Shown piece by piece: positions 27,177 to 37,097 of a stretch of 46,270 nt of DNA. The notes beneath the pieces were generated by a model. The model did not search any database. It was not told the DNA's origin and was given only the letters and a program-made list of their open reading frames with translations. A program made the position numbers and the translations under genes. The DNA is from Pseudomonadota bacterium. Lineage in GTDB: Bacteria; Planctomycetota; UBA8108; UBA1146. The stretch spans positions 1 through 46,270 of the forward strand of contig JAFMMO010000004.1 of NCBI GenBank assembly GCA_017859655.1, in the 5' to 3' direction. Within the stretch, counting starts at the first letter, position 1. Every line of letters starts with the position of its first letter.

Positions 27177-28022
27177 ATGGATCGCGCGCCCGACATCTCG
27201 GACACGGCGTTCATCACCTGCTACTTCCGCTCCCTCGATCCCGAGCTCTCACGGGACCCCCTCGCCTCCCTTTGGGTCGACTCCGCCGTCGCCCGCCTCG
27301 GAGACAAGTTCCGACATGAGGTGATCGAGAACGACCCGGTGAACATCCAGCTCCGCTGCCGCTATTGGGTGGAGGCGCTGGAGCGCTTTCAGGCCGCGCA
27401 CGGCGAGGTCTCCCTCGTGAATCTCGGCGCGGGGTTCAGCATGTACCCCTTCCTGCCGTGCCTGCGGGAGACGAGCCTCTCCCTGGAGGTCGACCAGTCC
27501 CACGTGGTCGCCTTCAAGCGCGCCCGCCTCGCCGAGTTCGCCCGGGACGGACGAGTCCCGGCGGTGCGGCACCTCGCGCACCGGGCGCTCGACTTCGAGC
27601 GGGAGCCGTTCGAGGCGCTCCTCGACGAGGAGCTGGCGAAGCTCGGCCGCGACCGCCCCACCTTCTTCCTCCTGGAGGGCTTCTTCTACTACCTCTCCCC
27701 GCCGGTCTCCGACCGCCTGTGGGGCTGGCTGCGATCGGCGTGCACGGCGGGAGACCGGATCGGGATGATCCACCTGCCGCAGGAGATCCGGGAGTCGGCG
27801 GCCTACAGACGCACCCAGCGCTTCCTGCAGGAGGACTGCGGCTACGACGGCGAGGCCATCGTCTACCACGAACGGGAGTACTTCTCGTCGGAGGGACTGG
27901 AGGTCCTCGATCAAAGCTCCCACGTGGGGCTCGCCCGACGCTACGGAGTCTCGGAGGATCACACGAACGACAACACCTTCAACGAGCACTTCCTCCTGCT
28001 CGAGGCAGGCGACGGTCCGTGA
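27177..28022 (+). CDS. Leucine carboxyl methyltransferase-type (LCM) SAM methyltransferase
   Basis: DTAFITCYFRS, VSLVNLGAGFSMYPFLP, LEVDQSHVVAFKR, FFLLEGFFYYLSP. Confidence 0.85.
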   Translation: MDRAPDISDTAFITCYFRSLDPELSRDPLASLWVDSAVARLGDKFRHEVIENDPVNIQLRCRYWVEALERFQAAHGEVSLVNLGAGFSMYPFLPCLRETSLSLEVDQSHVVAFKRARLAEFARDGRVPAVRHLAHRALDFEREPFEALLDEELAKLGRDRPTFFLLEGFFYYLSPPVSDRLWGWLRSACTAGDRIGMIHLPQEIRESAAYRRTQRFLQEDCGYDGEAIVYHEREYFSSEGLEVLDQSSHVGLARRYGVSEDHTNDNTFNEHFLLLEAGDGP

Positions 28023-28050
28023 GCCCGCGCCGCGGACGGCGCCGCGGGGC
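28023..28050. terminator. GC-rich imperfect hairpin between convergent genes
   Basis: GCCC-(GCG bulge)-CCGCGG ... CCGCGG-GGGC, in a 34-bp convergent intergenic gap. Confidence 0.35.
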
Positions 28051-28056
28051 CTCCCC

Positions 28057-29880
28057 CTACTTCCGGATCGTCAGCAGGTCGAAGAGGCGCCCCTCCTCGT
28101 CGTAGGCCCGGAACTCGAAGACCCCGTCGTGGATCGCGACGAGGCAGAAGTGATGGCCGCGGTACTTCGCCGCGCTGAACCAGGTGCGCTGGGGGGCGAA
28201 CTGCTCGAGGCCGCCGCCGGCTCCCCCCGTCGTGATGTAGACGACCCCCCCCTCCGCGTCGACCTCGCCGGCGCGGATCGGCCAGGTGCGCTCGTAGAGG
28301 TGGATGTGGCCGTTGAAGACCACATCGATGCCGAGCTCCTCGTAGAGGGGCACGAGATGCTCCCGGACCCGGGGGTCCCCCCGGCCGGTCTCGCCGAGCT
28401 TCCAGGTGTCGCCGTAGTCGTTCGAGTCGGAGGTGTAGGCGGGCTGGTGATGCACCATGAACTTCCAGCGGGCGTCACTCGCGGCGGCGGTCTCCCGCAG
28501 CCAGCGATGCTGGTCGGTGGAGGGATCGACCGGGCGGTTCGTGTCGAGGACGAAGAAGTGGGCGTTCCCGAAGCGGAAGTCGTAGAAGTACTCCGGGTCG
28601 GGGAGGGAGAAGTAGTCGTAGTAGAGGCGGGCGTCGCGCTCATGGTTGCCGAGGGTGGGCACGAGCGGGTAGTGCGCCAGGATGTCCCGCGCCCCCGCGA
28701 AGAACTCGTGGACCCACTCCCGCTTCACGCTGCCGGTCCCGACGAGGTCCCCGCAGTGGACGATGAAGTTCGGACGATGCCCGAGGGCGAGCTGGCTGAT
28801 CGTCTCGGTCATCCTCGGGTTGTTCTGCGTGTCCCCCATCACCGCGAAGGCGAACGCATCCTCGGGAAGGACCGCGGTCTGGAAGGTGTGGATCGCGCTC
28901 GTGACCGTCTCTCCCCCGGCGGGCCCGGCGACGATCCGGTAGAAGTGGTTCGTGCGGGGCGCGAGGCCTTCGAGCCGCACCTCCTGCATTCGTGACTCTC
29001 CCGCCGCCTCGGCGACGGAGCCGAGCTCCGCCGTCGTCCCGTACTCGACCCGGCCGGCCACCGCGCGGCTCGTCTCCCAGCGGATCGTCATGCCGGTCCG
29101 GCTCACCCCCTGCAGGTAGGGCTCGACCACGAGCCGCAGCGGGAGGACGAGGGGAGGTGCGTCGCGCAGGGACGCGCGCTCTGCGGCGATCCGCTCGATG
29201 GCCGACCCCTCCAGCGCGCCCTCATGGATGCGCGGATCCGCGATGCCCCCCGCGTGGGGGTAGTACTCGTTGTCATCGAGGTAGCAGCCCACGACGAAGG
29301 GGGCATCCTCCGCGTGGAGGACCGGCCCGGACTGCTCCCGGGAGCTCCCCGCCAGCCGCCCATCGACGTAGAGCCTCATCTCCGCGCCGTCGTAGACGCC
29401 GGCGACATGATGCCATCGACCCGGGGTGAACGGGGCATCGGCGACGAGGTAGGTCATCATCCCATCCCCGTCATCCGAGCCCACGGTGGCGAGGGCGAAG
29501 GCGAAGCGATCCCGACGGGAGCCGAGGAGCCACCCCTTCTCGAAGCCTCCGTTGTCCTGGAGCGCGCCGATCACGCCCCCCCACTCGGTCGGCGCGTCCA
29601 TCGCGACCCACGCGCAGACGGTGAACGCCGCGGTCGGCTGCCCGCCGAGGGTCCCGGGCGCGACGACCCCTCGCCCGGTCATTCCCTCGCCCCGGAGGAA
29701 CGGACCGGCGGCTCCCTCCACGACCTGCAGGTCACCGCTGAGCCGGAGCTCGGGGCCGCCCTCGATCCCCGGGAGCCGGGTGTCGCCCGCCTTCAGGGAG
29801 GGCCAGGCGGCGATGGCCGCAGGAGGCGGCCCATCCGCGGGGAAGATGAGGAACAGGGAGAGAAGGAAGACGGCGGGCAT
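28057..29880 (-). CDS. Secreted LamG + purple-acid-phosphatase-like metallophosphoesterase
   Basis: Signal peptide; LamG-type TPGRWHHVAGVYDGAEMRLYVDGRLAG; FN3-like; metallophosphatase motifs GDTQ, GDLVG, GNHERD, NGHIHLYER. Confidence 0.9.
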   Translation of the reverse strand: MPAVFLLSLFLIFPADGPPPAAIAAWPSLKAGDTRLPGIEGGPELRLSGDLQVVEGAAGPFLRGEGMTGRGVVAPGTLGGQPTAAFTVCAWVAMDAPTEWGGVIGALQDNGGFEKGWLLGSRRDRFAFALATVGSDDGDGMMTYLVADAPFTPGRWHHVAGVYDGAEMRLYVDGRLAGSSREQSGPVLHAEDAPFVVGCYLDDNEYYPHAGGIADPRIHEGALEGSAIERIAAERASLRDAPPLVLPLRLVVEPYLQGVSRTGMTIRWETSRAVAGRVEYGTTAELGSVAEAAGESRMQEVRLEGLAPRTNHFYRIVAGPAGGETVTSAIHTFQTAVLPEDAFAFAVMGDTQNNPRMTETISQLALGHRPNFIVHCGDLVGTGSVKREWVHEFFAGARDILAHYPLVPTLGNHERDARLYYDYFSLPDPEYFYDFRFGNAHFFVLDTNRPVDPSTDQHRWLRETAAASDARWKFMVHHQPAYTSDSNDYGDTWKLGETGRGDPRVREHLVPLYEELGIDVVFNGHIHLYERTWPIRAGEVDAEGGVVYITTGGAGGGLEQFAPQRTWFSAAKYRGHHFCLVAIHDGVFEFRAYDEEGRLFDLLTIRK

Positions 29881-30092
29881 GGGAGACCTCCTCGGGAGGG
29901 GACTCCCGGCACCCTACTCAACCGGCCCCGGGGCCGCCACCGTACGGTTCCCGGGCCGCTCCGCTCCCCCCCGAGAGATGCGGCTCCACCCGGGCGGAGA
30001 CCGATCGCCATCCCGGCGATCCTCCCGCCCGGCGCTCCGGCTGCGGTATGCTGCGGGCCCCGCCTCGGAGCGGGCGACGGAAAGGACGAGCC

Positions 30093-31721
30093 GTGTCGGT
30101 TCAGAAGTTCCTCATCGCGCTCTTCGTCTCCCTGATCCTCCTCCTCATCGGACTCTTCGCCTCGCTGACCCAGCTCTCCTCGGCCCACGAGCGGCACGCG
30201 GCGGCGGAGCTGCGCCGGTACGAGTCGTACAAGCTCGCCGACGAGCTTCGCCAGAGCTCGGACGACCTCACCCGCATGGCCCGGCTCTTCGTCAGCACCG
30301 GGGATGAACGCTTCGCCGGCTACTTCGAGGAGATCCTCGGTGTGCGCATGGGGACCCAGCCGCGCCCCGAGAGCTACGACCTCGTCTACTGGGACCTCGT
30401 CGGAATGGACGGAGAGAGGCCTCGCCCGGCCGGCGCGGCGGTCAGCCTGGACAACCGGATGCGGGAGATGGGGTTCACCCTAGACGAGTTCTCCAAGCTG
30501 AACCTCGCGAAGCAGAAGTCCGACGCCCTCGTCCGCATGGAGGAGATCGCGATGAACGCGGTCCGCGGCCTCTTCTCCGACGACCGGGGGAACTTCACCC
30601 GCGAGAGGGAGGCGGACATGGTCCTCGCCCGGGAGATCATGTTCAGCCCGGAGTACCTCGAGGCCAAGAAGGAGATCATGACGCCGATCAACGAGTTCCT
30701 GGTGATGCTCCAGGAGCGGACGGCGGCGGAGACCTCGGTGATCCGGGCGGAGAGCCGCTTCTGGATCGGTCTCGCTCTCATCTTCAGCCTGAGCACCCTC
30801 GCGATCTGCACGCTCGGCTTCCTCTGGCTGCGCCGGCGGGTCCTCGCGCCCCTCCGCCTCCTCTCCGCGGCCACGGAGCGGGTCACCCGGGGAGACTACG
30901 ACGAGCCGGTCGGCTACGAGTCCCGGGATGAGATCGGAGCGCTCGTCGGCGCCTTCGACAGCATGGTCGAATCGACGCGGGACTCGGTGACGGGGCTCGT
31001 CGCCTCGAACGAGTCCCTCGAGGAGAGCCGGAGGGAGCTCGAGCGGGAGAAGCAGATCTCGGAGAGCCTCCTGTTGAACGTCCTCCCCGCCGTCATCGCC
31101 GAGCGGCTCCGCAATGGAGAGACGACGATCGCGGACGAGTTCCCCGATGTGAGCGTGATGTTCGCGGACCTCGTCAACTTCACCCCCCTCTCCGAGCGGC
31201 TCGGTCCCTTCGAGCTGGTGAAGCTGCTCAATGAGATCTTCGAGACCTTCGATCAGCGCCTCGATGCCTACGGGCTGGAGAAGATCAAGACGATCGGCGA
31301 CTGCTACATGGTCGTGGGCGGGGTGCCCACCCCGCAGGCGGACCACGCCCAGCGGCTCGGTGACTTCGCCCTCGCGATCCGGGATGACTTCGAGAAGCTC
31401 GCCCGCGACCGCGACCTCGACATCCAGATCAGGATCGGTCTCCACTCCGGCACCGCGATCGCGGGCGTCGTGGGGACGAAGAAGTTCGCCTACGACCTCT
31501 GGGGGGATGTCGTCAATGTCGCCAGCCGGATCGAGTCGACCGGGAGCCCCGGCCGGATCCACGTCTCCGACGGCTTCATGGTCCGGCTGAAGGACAGCTT
31601 CCGCTTCGAGCCCCGCGGCGAGGTCGAGCTGAAGGGGAAGGGGAGAATGGAGACCTACTTCCTCGAGGGTCGTCGCTACGACGGTCACCGCGAGTCCGAT
31701 CCCCAGCCCTCGCGGTCGTGA
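30093..31721 (+). CDS. HAMP-domain class III adenylate/guanylate cyclase with extracytoplasmic sensor region
   Basis: GTG start VSVQKFLIALFVSLILLLIGLF; HAMP; cyclase FADLVNFTPLSERLGPFELVKLLNEIFETFDQRLDAYGLEKIKTIGDCYMVVGG. Confidence 0.93.
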   Translation: MSVQKFLIALFVSLILLLIGLFASLTQLSSAHERHAAAELRRYESYKLADELRQSSDDLTRMARLFVSTGDERFAGYFEEILGVRMGTQPRPESYDLVYWDLVGMDGERPRPAGAAVSLDNRMREMGFTLDEFSKLNLAKQKSDALVRMEEIAMNAVRGLFSDDRGNFTREREADMVLAREIMFSPEYLEAKKEIMTPINEFLVMLQERTAAETSVIRAESRFWIGLALIFSLSTLAICTLGFLWLRRRVLAPLRLLSAATERVTRGDYDEPVGYESRDEIGALVGAFDSMVESTRDSVTGLVASNESLEESRRELEREKQISESLLLNVLPAVIAERLRNGETTIADEFPDVSVMFADLVNFTPLSERLGPFELVKLLNEIFETFDQRLDAYGLEKIKTIGDCYMVVGGVPTPQADHAQRLGDFALAIRDDFEKLARDRDLDIQIRIGLHSGTAIAGVVGTKKFAYDLWGDVVNVASRIESTGSPGRIHVSDGFMVRLKDSFRFEPRGEVELKGKGRMETYFLEGRRYDGHRESDPQPSRS

Positions 31722-31737
31722 TGGAGGGAGGGGCGAA

Positions 31738-32616
31738 GTGAGCGGACCGATCGACCCGAAGGAGCTCACGATCCGCCCCCTGCGCCGCGAGGAGCTCGAC
31801 CTCGCGATGCGCTGGGCCGCGGACGAGGGATGGAACCCGGGCCCCCACGACGCGGAGGTCTTCTGGCGCGCCGATCCGGAGGGGTTCCTCGGCAGCTTCG
31901 CCCCGGATGGCCGGCTGATGGCCAGCGGTTCGATCGTCTCCTACGAGGGTCACTACGGCTTCATGGGCCTCTTCATCGTCCGTCCGGGCCATCGAGGCCG
32001 GGGGATCGGTACCCCGCTCTGGCTTCACCGCCGGGACGCCCTCCGCGCCCGACTCCGGCCGGGGGCGGCGATCGGCATGGACGGCGTGTTCGCGATGCAG
32101 TCGTGGTACGCGCGGGGGGGCTTCCGGCTCACCCACCGGAACCTGCGCTTCGAGGGGACCGCCCCGGTCGGTTCGTTTCGGGACGACACCCTCGTCCCCC
32201 TGGGGGAGCTGCCGCTGGATGAGGTCCTCGCCCACGACACCCGGCACTTCGGCTGCGAGCGGCGCGCCTTCCTGACCCGTTGGCTGGAGCTCCCGGGCTC
32301 CCTCGCCCTCGCCAGCCGGGTGGATGGCCGGATCGTCGGCTCCGGGTGCATCCGACCGACGCAGGATGGCTGGAAGATCGGTCCCCTCTTCGCCGACACC
32401 CCCGACCTCGGGGAGACCCTCTTCCGCGCGCTTTGCGACCGGACCGCGGGGGAGCCGATCCAACTCGATGTCCCCGAGTGCCACCCCGCGGCCCTCGCCC
32501 TCGTGCGGCGCCATGGCTGGCGCGAGGTCTTCGGCTGCGCGCGGATGTATCACGGCCCGCCCCCCGCCATCCCCTGGGAGCGCGTCTACGGAATCACGAC
32601 CTTCGAGCTCGGCTGA
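31738..32616 (+). CDS. GNAT-family N-acetyltransferase
   Basis: LTIRPLRREELDLAMRWAADEGWNPG...FIVRPGHRGRGIGTPLWLHRRDALRAR; probable GTG start. Confidence 0.88.
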   Translation: MSGPIDPKELTIRPLRREELDLAMRWAADEGWNPGPHDAEVFWRADPEGFLGSFAPDGRLMASGSIVSYEGHYGFMGLFIVRPGHRGRGIGTPLWLHRRDALRARLRPGAAIGMDGVFAMQSWYARGGFRLTHRNLRFEGTAPVGSFRDDTLVPLGELPLDEVLAHDTRHFGCERRAFLTRWLELPGSLALASRVDGRIVGSGCIRPTQDGWKIGPLFADTPDLGETLFRALCDRTAGEPIQLDVPECHPAALALVRRHGWREVFGCARMYHGPPPAIPWERVYGITTFELG

Positions 32617-32636
32617 ACCCGACTCCGCCCTGCAAC

Positions 32637-33449
32637 TCAGGGGCAGGGGAGCGGACAGGTGTCCACATCGGTCGCGTCGAAGGTGAGCGGCAGCGGGACC
32701 TGCTGCGCGTTCTCCCAGACCACGATGTCGTAGACGACGGTCGGGGCGATCCCCGGGGCGCAGGGAAGCTGCCAATGATAGTGGCGCACCTGGATGTCCC
32801 CGCTCGGACTCGCGCTCGCGATCTCCGAGCAGTGGGTCCCGTTGAAGTAGCCGATGACCACGGCGATGACGAGGTCCGAGGTGAAGTCCACGGGGGGCGG
32901 CGTCCCGCCTCCGGCATGCTGGTTCCAGAAGTTGCTCCACTCCGCATCGCTCGCCAGCACATAGTCGCCGTCCGGAGCCATCGAGTCGTTCCCCGCCGCG
33001 AGCCGGATCAGCCCCCCCGGCGGCGGTGGACCGATCGGCTCGTCGCCGCAGGGGAATGGGTCGGTCGGAGTCGGGTCGTACCCCGGAGGCGAGGTCGGCG
33101 ACGGTTCGGGGAGCGGCGGAGCCGAGGGATCGAAGAGGAAGCTCAGGATCGAGATCGCATCCGCGATGTTCACCGTCCCATCGTCGTTCGCGTCGGCGAC
33201 ATCCTCGCAGGCGATCGGCGGCGCCCCCGGCAGGAAGAGGACGCCGAGGAGGAAGATGGCATCGGCGATGTCGACCGACGCATCCGCGTTCACATCCCCC
33301 CGGGTGAACGGGTTCCCTCCCGCGTGGGCGGCGGAGCCCGGAGAGGTGAGCACGAGCAGGATGCCGAGGAGCGGGGCGATCCGTCCGAACGGATTCGCGG
33401 AGCGTCGACACCTCGGATCGGAGTTCCGACCGATGATGGAGGAGTCCAT
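32637..33449 (-). CDS. Secreted protein with two dockerin/EF-hand-type repeats and PrcB-like C-terminal region
   Basis: Signal peptide; FTRGDVNADASVDIADAIFLLGVLF and DVADANDDGTVNIADAISILSFLF; C-term region resembles PrcB C-terminal domain. Confidence 0.7.
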   Translation of the reverse strand: MDSSIIGRNSDPRCRRSANPFGRIAPLLGILLVLTSPGSAAHAGGNPFTRGDVNADASVDIADAIFLLGVLFLPGAPPIACEDVADANDDGTVNIADAISILSFLFDPSAPPLPEPSPTSPPGYDPTPTDPFPCGDEPIGPPPPGGLIRLAAGNDSMAPDGDYVLASDAEWSNFWNQHAGGGTPPPVDFTSDLVIAVVIGYFNGTHCSEIASASPSGDIQVRHYHWQLPCAPGIAPTVVYDIVVWENAQQVPLPLTFDATDVDTCPLPCP

Positions 33450-33492
33450 GGGCTCATGTTCCTTCCTTGGGTACGGGGGCCTTCCTTGGGAA

Positions 33493-35055
33493 TCAGGGCT
33501 GGTCGCAGGTGCCCATGACGCAGTCGACCACGGCGGGATCGGTGTCGCTGCCGCACCCCGGGAACGGGGCCGGGGGAGGAGCACCGAGTCCGAAGAAGTA
33601 GTTCAGCATCCAGATCGGATCGGCGAGGTCGAGGCGGTCTCCTCCGCCGATGTTGCACGCTTCCCGGCAGGGGACATCCGGTCCGTCGAGCCGAAAGAGG
33701 TGATCGAGCGCGGTCGTCACATCCGTGAAGTTGACGGTCCCGTCTCCGTTGCAGTCCCCCCGGCTGAACAGGGGGCACTCGTCGGGGATGCCATCCTGAT
33801 CGAGGTCGTCGGAGTCCTCGAGGTCGATGTCGCAGCCATCCGGGACGCCGTTGCCGTTGCAGTCCGGAGCCCCGGCGAGCAGGGATCCGGCGCAGAACTC
33901 GAGTCCGGGACCGGGCATCAGCTCGACCGGGCGGAACCCGTCATCGGCGATGATCCGGAGTCGGTCGAGGCCCGAGACCGCCCCCGCCTCCACGAGCACC
34001 TCCGTCACGCCACCCCCGAGATCGATCACCGGGCCGATGCCGCTCGCCCCCGCGCTCTCCTGCGCGTGGATGACCTCCACGGTGAAGGGGACGGTGACCG
34101 GCCCGTCATCCTGATCGCGCCACTCGATCGTGTAGAGACGATCATCCCCCACCGGGGTGACCGTCAGCAGGCTCCGGACGGCATCCGGTCGCCCCGCGAG
34201 CTCCCCTCGCCTCTGATCGAAGAGCGCCTGCAGCTGATCCACGGGGTCGGGCGCGCTGGCCGCCTGGAAGGGGACATTGAGGCTGTAGAGGTAGTCGCCG
34301 TCGGCGCAGCCTCCGAAGTTGCAGATCGGATCGTTCGAGTCTCCGGCCCGAGCGACGAGGAGGTAGCCGATGTGCCCGGACTTGGTGAAGGTCACCGGCG
34401 GGCAGCCGCAGCTCGTGGCGGCGCTCGAGCTGCACGAGCAGCGTCCATCCCCCCCCGCGTCCTTCGCCGCCTGCATGGCGGCCATCAGCTTCGTCGGGAC
34501 ATCCCCCACGGTCGCGAGCAGGGCGTCCTCGGCGGCGGCGACCACGCAGGCGCCCGTCAGGATGTTGCCCTGGATCGCGTAGCGCAGGTCTCCATCGGTC
34601 CCGACCACTCCGCCGGCCCACGCGAACGCCTGCCCCCCGGTGAAGGTGACCTGGCCGCCGCGGGTGTCGACCACGCCGTACTGTCGCTGGGCGTGCCCCG
34701 GGACCTGGGCGAGCTGGATCATCATCGTCGAGAGCGGCGTCCCGGCGACGAGGGCGTTCCGCATGATCGGGCGACGGACGCCGTCGAAGTCGCCGGCGGC
34801 CTGGCACGCACCCGCTCCTCGCCCCACCACGACGACCGGGGTGATCGCCTGGAGGTCGAAGTTGTTGAGACAGGTCACCGAGGCGACCGAGACCTCCTTG
34901 GTCCGGACATCGCAGATGACGATCGACCAGGTCGCCCCGAGCGGGGAGGCGCCTCCCAGGAGGAGACCGAGGAGGGCCAGGAGGGTGAACCGGAATGAGG
35001 CGCCGAGCGGTGTCGGGAAGGGCTGGCTTTGAGAGGGCTGGGCACGGCGGGGCAT
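33493..35055 (-). CDS. Secreted DUF1028 (Ntn-hydrolase-like) protein with calcium-binding/dockerin-type C-terminus
   Basis: TWSIVICDVRTKEVSVASVTCLNN...; C-term DCNGNGVPDGCDIDLEDSDDLDQDGIPDECP and FSRGDCNGDGTVNFTDVTTALDHLF. Confidence 0.85.
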   Translation of the reverse strand: MPRRAQPSQSQPFPTPLGASFRFTLLALLGLLLGGASPLGATWSIVICDVRTKEVSVASVTCLNNFDLQAITPVVVVGRGAGACQAAGDFDGVRRPIMRNALVAGTPLSTMMIQLAQVPGHAQRQYGVVDTRGGQVTFTGGQAFAWAGGVVGTDGDLRYAIQGNILTGACVVAAAEDALLATVGDVPTKLMAAMQAAKDAGGDGRCSCSSSAATSCGCPPVTFTKSGHIGYLLVARAGDSNDPICNFGGCADGDYLYSLNVPFQAASAPDPVDQLQALFDQRRGELAGRPDAVRSLLTVTPVGDDRLYTIEWRDQDDGPVTVPFTVEVIHAQESAGASGIGPVIDLGGGVTEVLVEAGAVSGLDRLRIIADDGFRPVELMPGPGLEFCAGSLLAGAPDCNGNGVPDGCDIDLEDSDDLDQDGIPDECPLFSRGDCNGDGTVNFTDVTTALDHLFRLDGPDVPCREACNIGGGDRLDLADPIWMLNYFFGLGAPPPAPFPGCGSDTDPAVVDCVMGTCDQP

Positions 35056-35114
35056 GGCGGTTCCTCCACCCCGATGGAACCACGGGCATCTCCGGAGGAC
35101 AACCCGGCAGGGTC

Positions 35115-36665
35115 TCAGTCGGGGGAGCTCCCGGGGGCCGCCTCGGCGACCTCGCCCGTGACGGCACGCGTGACCGCCTCCCGGAAGACGGCGAGGGAGA
35201 ACGGCTTCGGCAGGACGGAGGAGTACCCGGTGCCCCGAACCTCGGTCATGTCCGGGCTCGGCTCACCGCTCATGAAGATCGTCCGGGAGACGAGCCGGGG
35301 GTGATCGCTGAGAATCCGGCGATAGACCCGGGGGCCCCCACCCCCCGGCATGCGGATGTCGAGGAGCGCGAGATCGAACGAGTCCTCCTCGAGGAGCCCG
35401 ACGGCGGCGTCGACATCTCCGGCGATCCGCACGGTCATGCCGAGCAGCTCGCAGAACTGCCCGCAGACCTCCGCCACCGTCGGCTCGTCATCGGCGATGA
35501 GCACGCGAGCCCCGGAGAGCGGCGAGGCGGCCGCGAGGCGGGGGGCGCCGGATGAGGATCGCTGCCCGAAGCGCTCCTCCGACTCGTGGGGAAGGGTGAG
35601 CACGAAGGTCGCCCCGCCGCCGGGGGTCTCCTCGCACTCGACCCTTCCTCCGTGACCGGCGGCGATCGACTGGACCACCGCGAGCCCGAGCCCCGTTCCG
35701 GCTCCGGCCTCCTTCGTCGAGAAGAAGGGCTCGAAGATCCGGGAGCGGTCCTTGGGGGGGACGCCGGGACCCTGATCGATGACCCGGATGACCACGACGT
35801 CGTTCGAGGGCTGCACCTCGATGCGGATTCGACGGCGGGCGGCGGGGAGGCCATCGACGGCATCCGCGGCGTTGCGAACGAGATTGAGCAGGGCCTGGAA
35901 GAGCTGCTGCGAGTTCCCCAGCAGCGGAGGCAGCCCCGGCTCGACCGTCAGATCGAGCGGAGGTGTCGCCTCCTCCCCGCCGGAGTGGAACTGGTACATC
36001 CGCCCGACCCGCTCGACGATGGCACCGAGGTCGAGTCGATCGGCCAGTCGCTCCTCCGCGCGGGCGTAGCCCTTGAGATCCAGAACGATCTGGGCTCCGC
36101 GCCGGAGCTCCTGAATCGCGTTCCCGAGCAACCGGCGCTTCTCCGCGTCCGCCTCGAGCTCGAGGAGCTCGAGGCAGCCGAGGGCCCCGGCGAGGGCGTT
36201 GTTCAGCTCATGGGCGACGACGCTCGCAATGAGCCCCATCGAAGCGAGGCGCTCGGTGTGGAGAAGCTGCGGTCGAAGGGTCTTCTCCTTCGTCAGGTCG
36301 CGCAGGACGCAGACGGAGGTGTTCGCGCGGACGGGGCAGGGGGCGACGCTGAACCCCGTCGGGACCGAGCCCTCTCCCGGGAGGGAGAAGCGCAGCTCCT
36401 GGCGCGGAGGGGTCCGGGCGGCCCGGGCCTCGAGCAGCATCTGCTGGAGCGCGAGACGATCCAGGGGGTGGGCGAGCTCGCAGAGGACCTGTCCCTGGAG
36501 CTCGGCGAGCGGCCGGCCGAGCAGGCGCTCTCCCGCGGGATTGATCGACTGGAGCACACCCTCGCCATCGACGGTCAGGATCGCGAGCGGAGACCCCTCC
36601 CATGCGTGCAGGGCCGCCGCTCCGATCGCATCGGTCGGAGTGCGCTGCTCGTCATCCAGATACAT
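35115..36665 (-). CDS. PAS-HisKA-HATPase-REC hybrid sensor kinase
   Basis: Start MYLDDEQRTPTDAIG (36665); VVAHELNNALAGALG H-box; FEPFFSTKEAGAGTGLGLAVV; C-terminal receiver VLIADDEPTVAEV...LALLDIRMPG. Confidence 0.92.
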   Translation of the reverse strand: MYLDDEQRTPTDAIGAAALHAWEGSPLAILTVDGEGVLQSINPAGERLLGRPLAELQGQVLCELAHPLDRLALQQMLLEARAARTPPRQELRFSLPGEGSVPTGFSVAPCPVRANTSVCVLRDLTKEKTLRPQLLHTERLASMGLIASVVAHELNNALAGALGCLELLELEADAEKRRLLGNAIQELRRGAQIVLDLKGYARAEERLADRLDLGAIVERVGRMYQFHSGGEEATPPLDLTVEPGLPPLLGNSQQLFQALLNLVRNAADAVDGLPAARRRIRIEVQPSNDVVVIRVIDQGPGVPPKDRSRIFEPFFSTKEAGAGTGLGLAVVQSIAAGHGGRVECEETPGGGATFVLTLPHESEERFGQRSSSGAPRLAAASPLSGARVLIADDEPTVAEVCGQFCELLGMTVRIAGDVDAAVGLLEEDSFDLALLDIRMPGGGGPRVYRRILSDHPRLVSRTIFMSGEPSPDMTEVRGTGYSSVLPKPFSLAVFREAVTRAVTGEVAEAAPGSSPD

Positions 36666-36738
36666 CGCGGGATACTCCCCACCGACGGAAGACCACTCCC
36701 GGGTCGACGGACGAGAGCACTGGCGGGGGCCCTCGTCG

Positions 36739-36798
36739 GCGCACTCCCCAGCGCACTCCCCAGCGCACTCCCCAGCGCACTCCCCAGCGCACTCCTCA
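36739..36798. repeat. Tandem repeat, 12-bp unit GCGCACTCCCCA x5 (last copy one mismatch)
   Basis: Read directly: copies at 36739, 36751, 36763, 36775, 36787. Confidence 0.95.
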
Positions 36799-37097
36799 AT
36801 GCGCAGGGGGACGCGCCTCCCGGAGGCTCGACCCGGGGAAGCCCGGAGAACCGCAGAGAGGACGCAACGCTTCATCGAACCTGGAGGTACGGAGAAACAG
36901 CCTGGCGCCCAGGCGGGGGAGGCGCCACCGACAATCTACCACCGCTGGAACTCTGCACAAGGGGGGAGCCTCCCCGCCGATGGAGCGGGTGGAGGCGGCG
37001 GCGGGGGGACGATCTCGGAATCTCCGCGACGAGACTCTAGACTGTCTCCTTCACCTTCCCCCGGAGTTCAGGCCCCCGCCCGCCCGAGGAGTCCGCC

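Noticed and set aside
34801-34820. TGGCACGCACCCGCT as a second sigma54 site
   Set aside because: GC element is one base off the required spacing and the site lies inside a coding region.
36739-36798. Possible CRISPR array
   Set aside because: 12-bp units are contiguous with no spacers; simple tandem repeat.
36666-36875. N-terminal extension of the hybrid kinase containing (GECA)n
   Set aside because: More likely non-coding leader: the PAS domain begins shortly after the ATG at 36665, and the extension looks like out-of-context translation of the tandem repeat.
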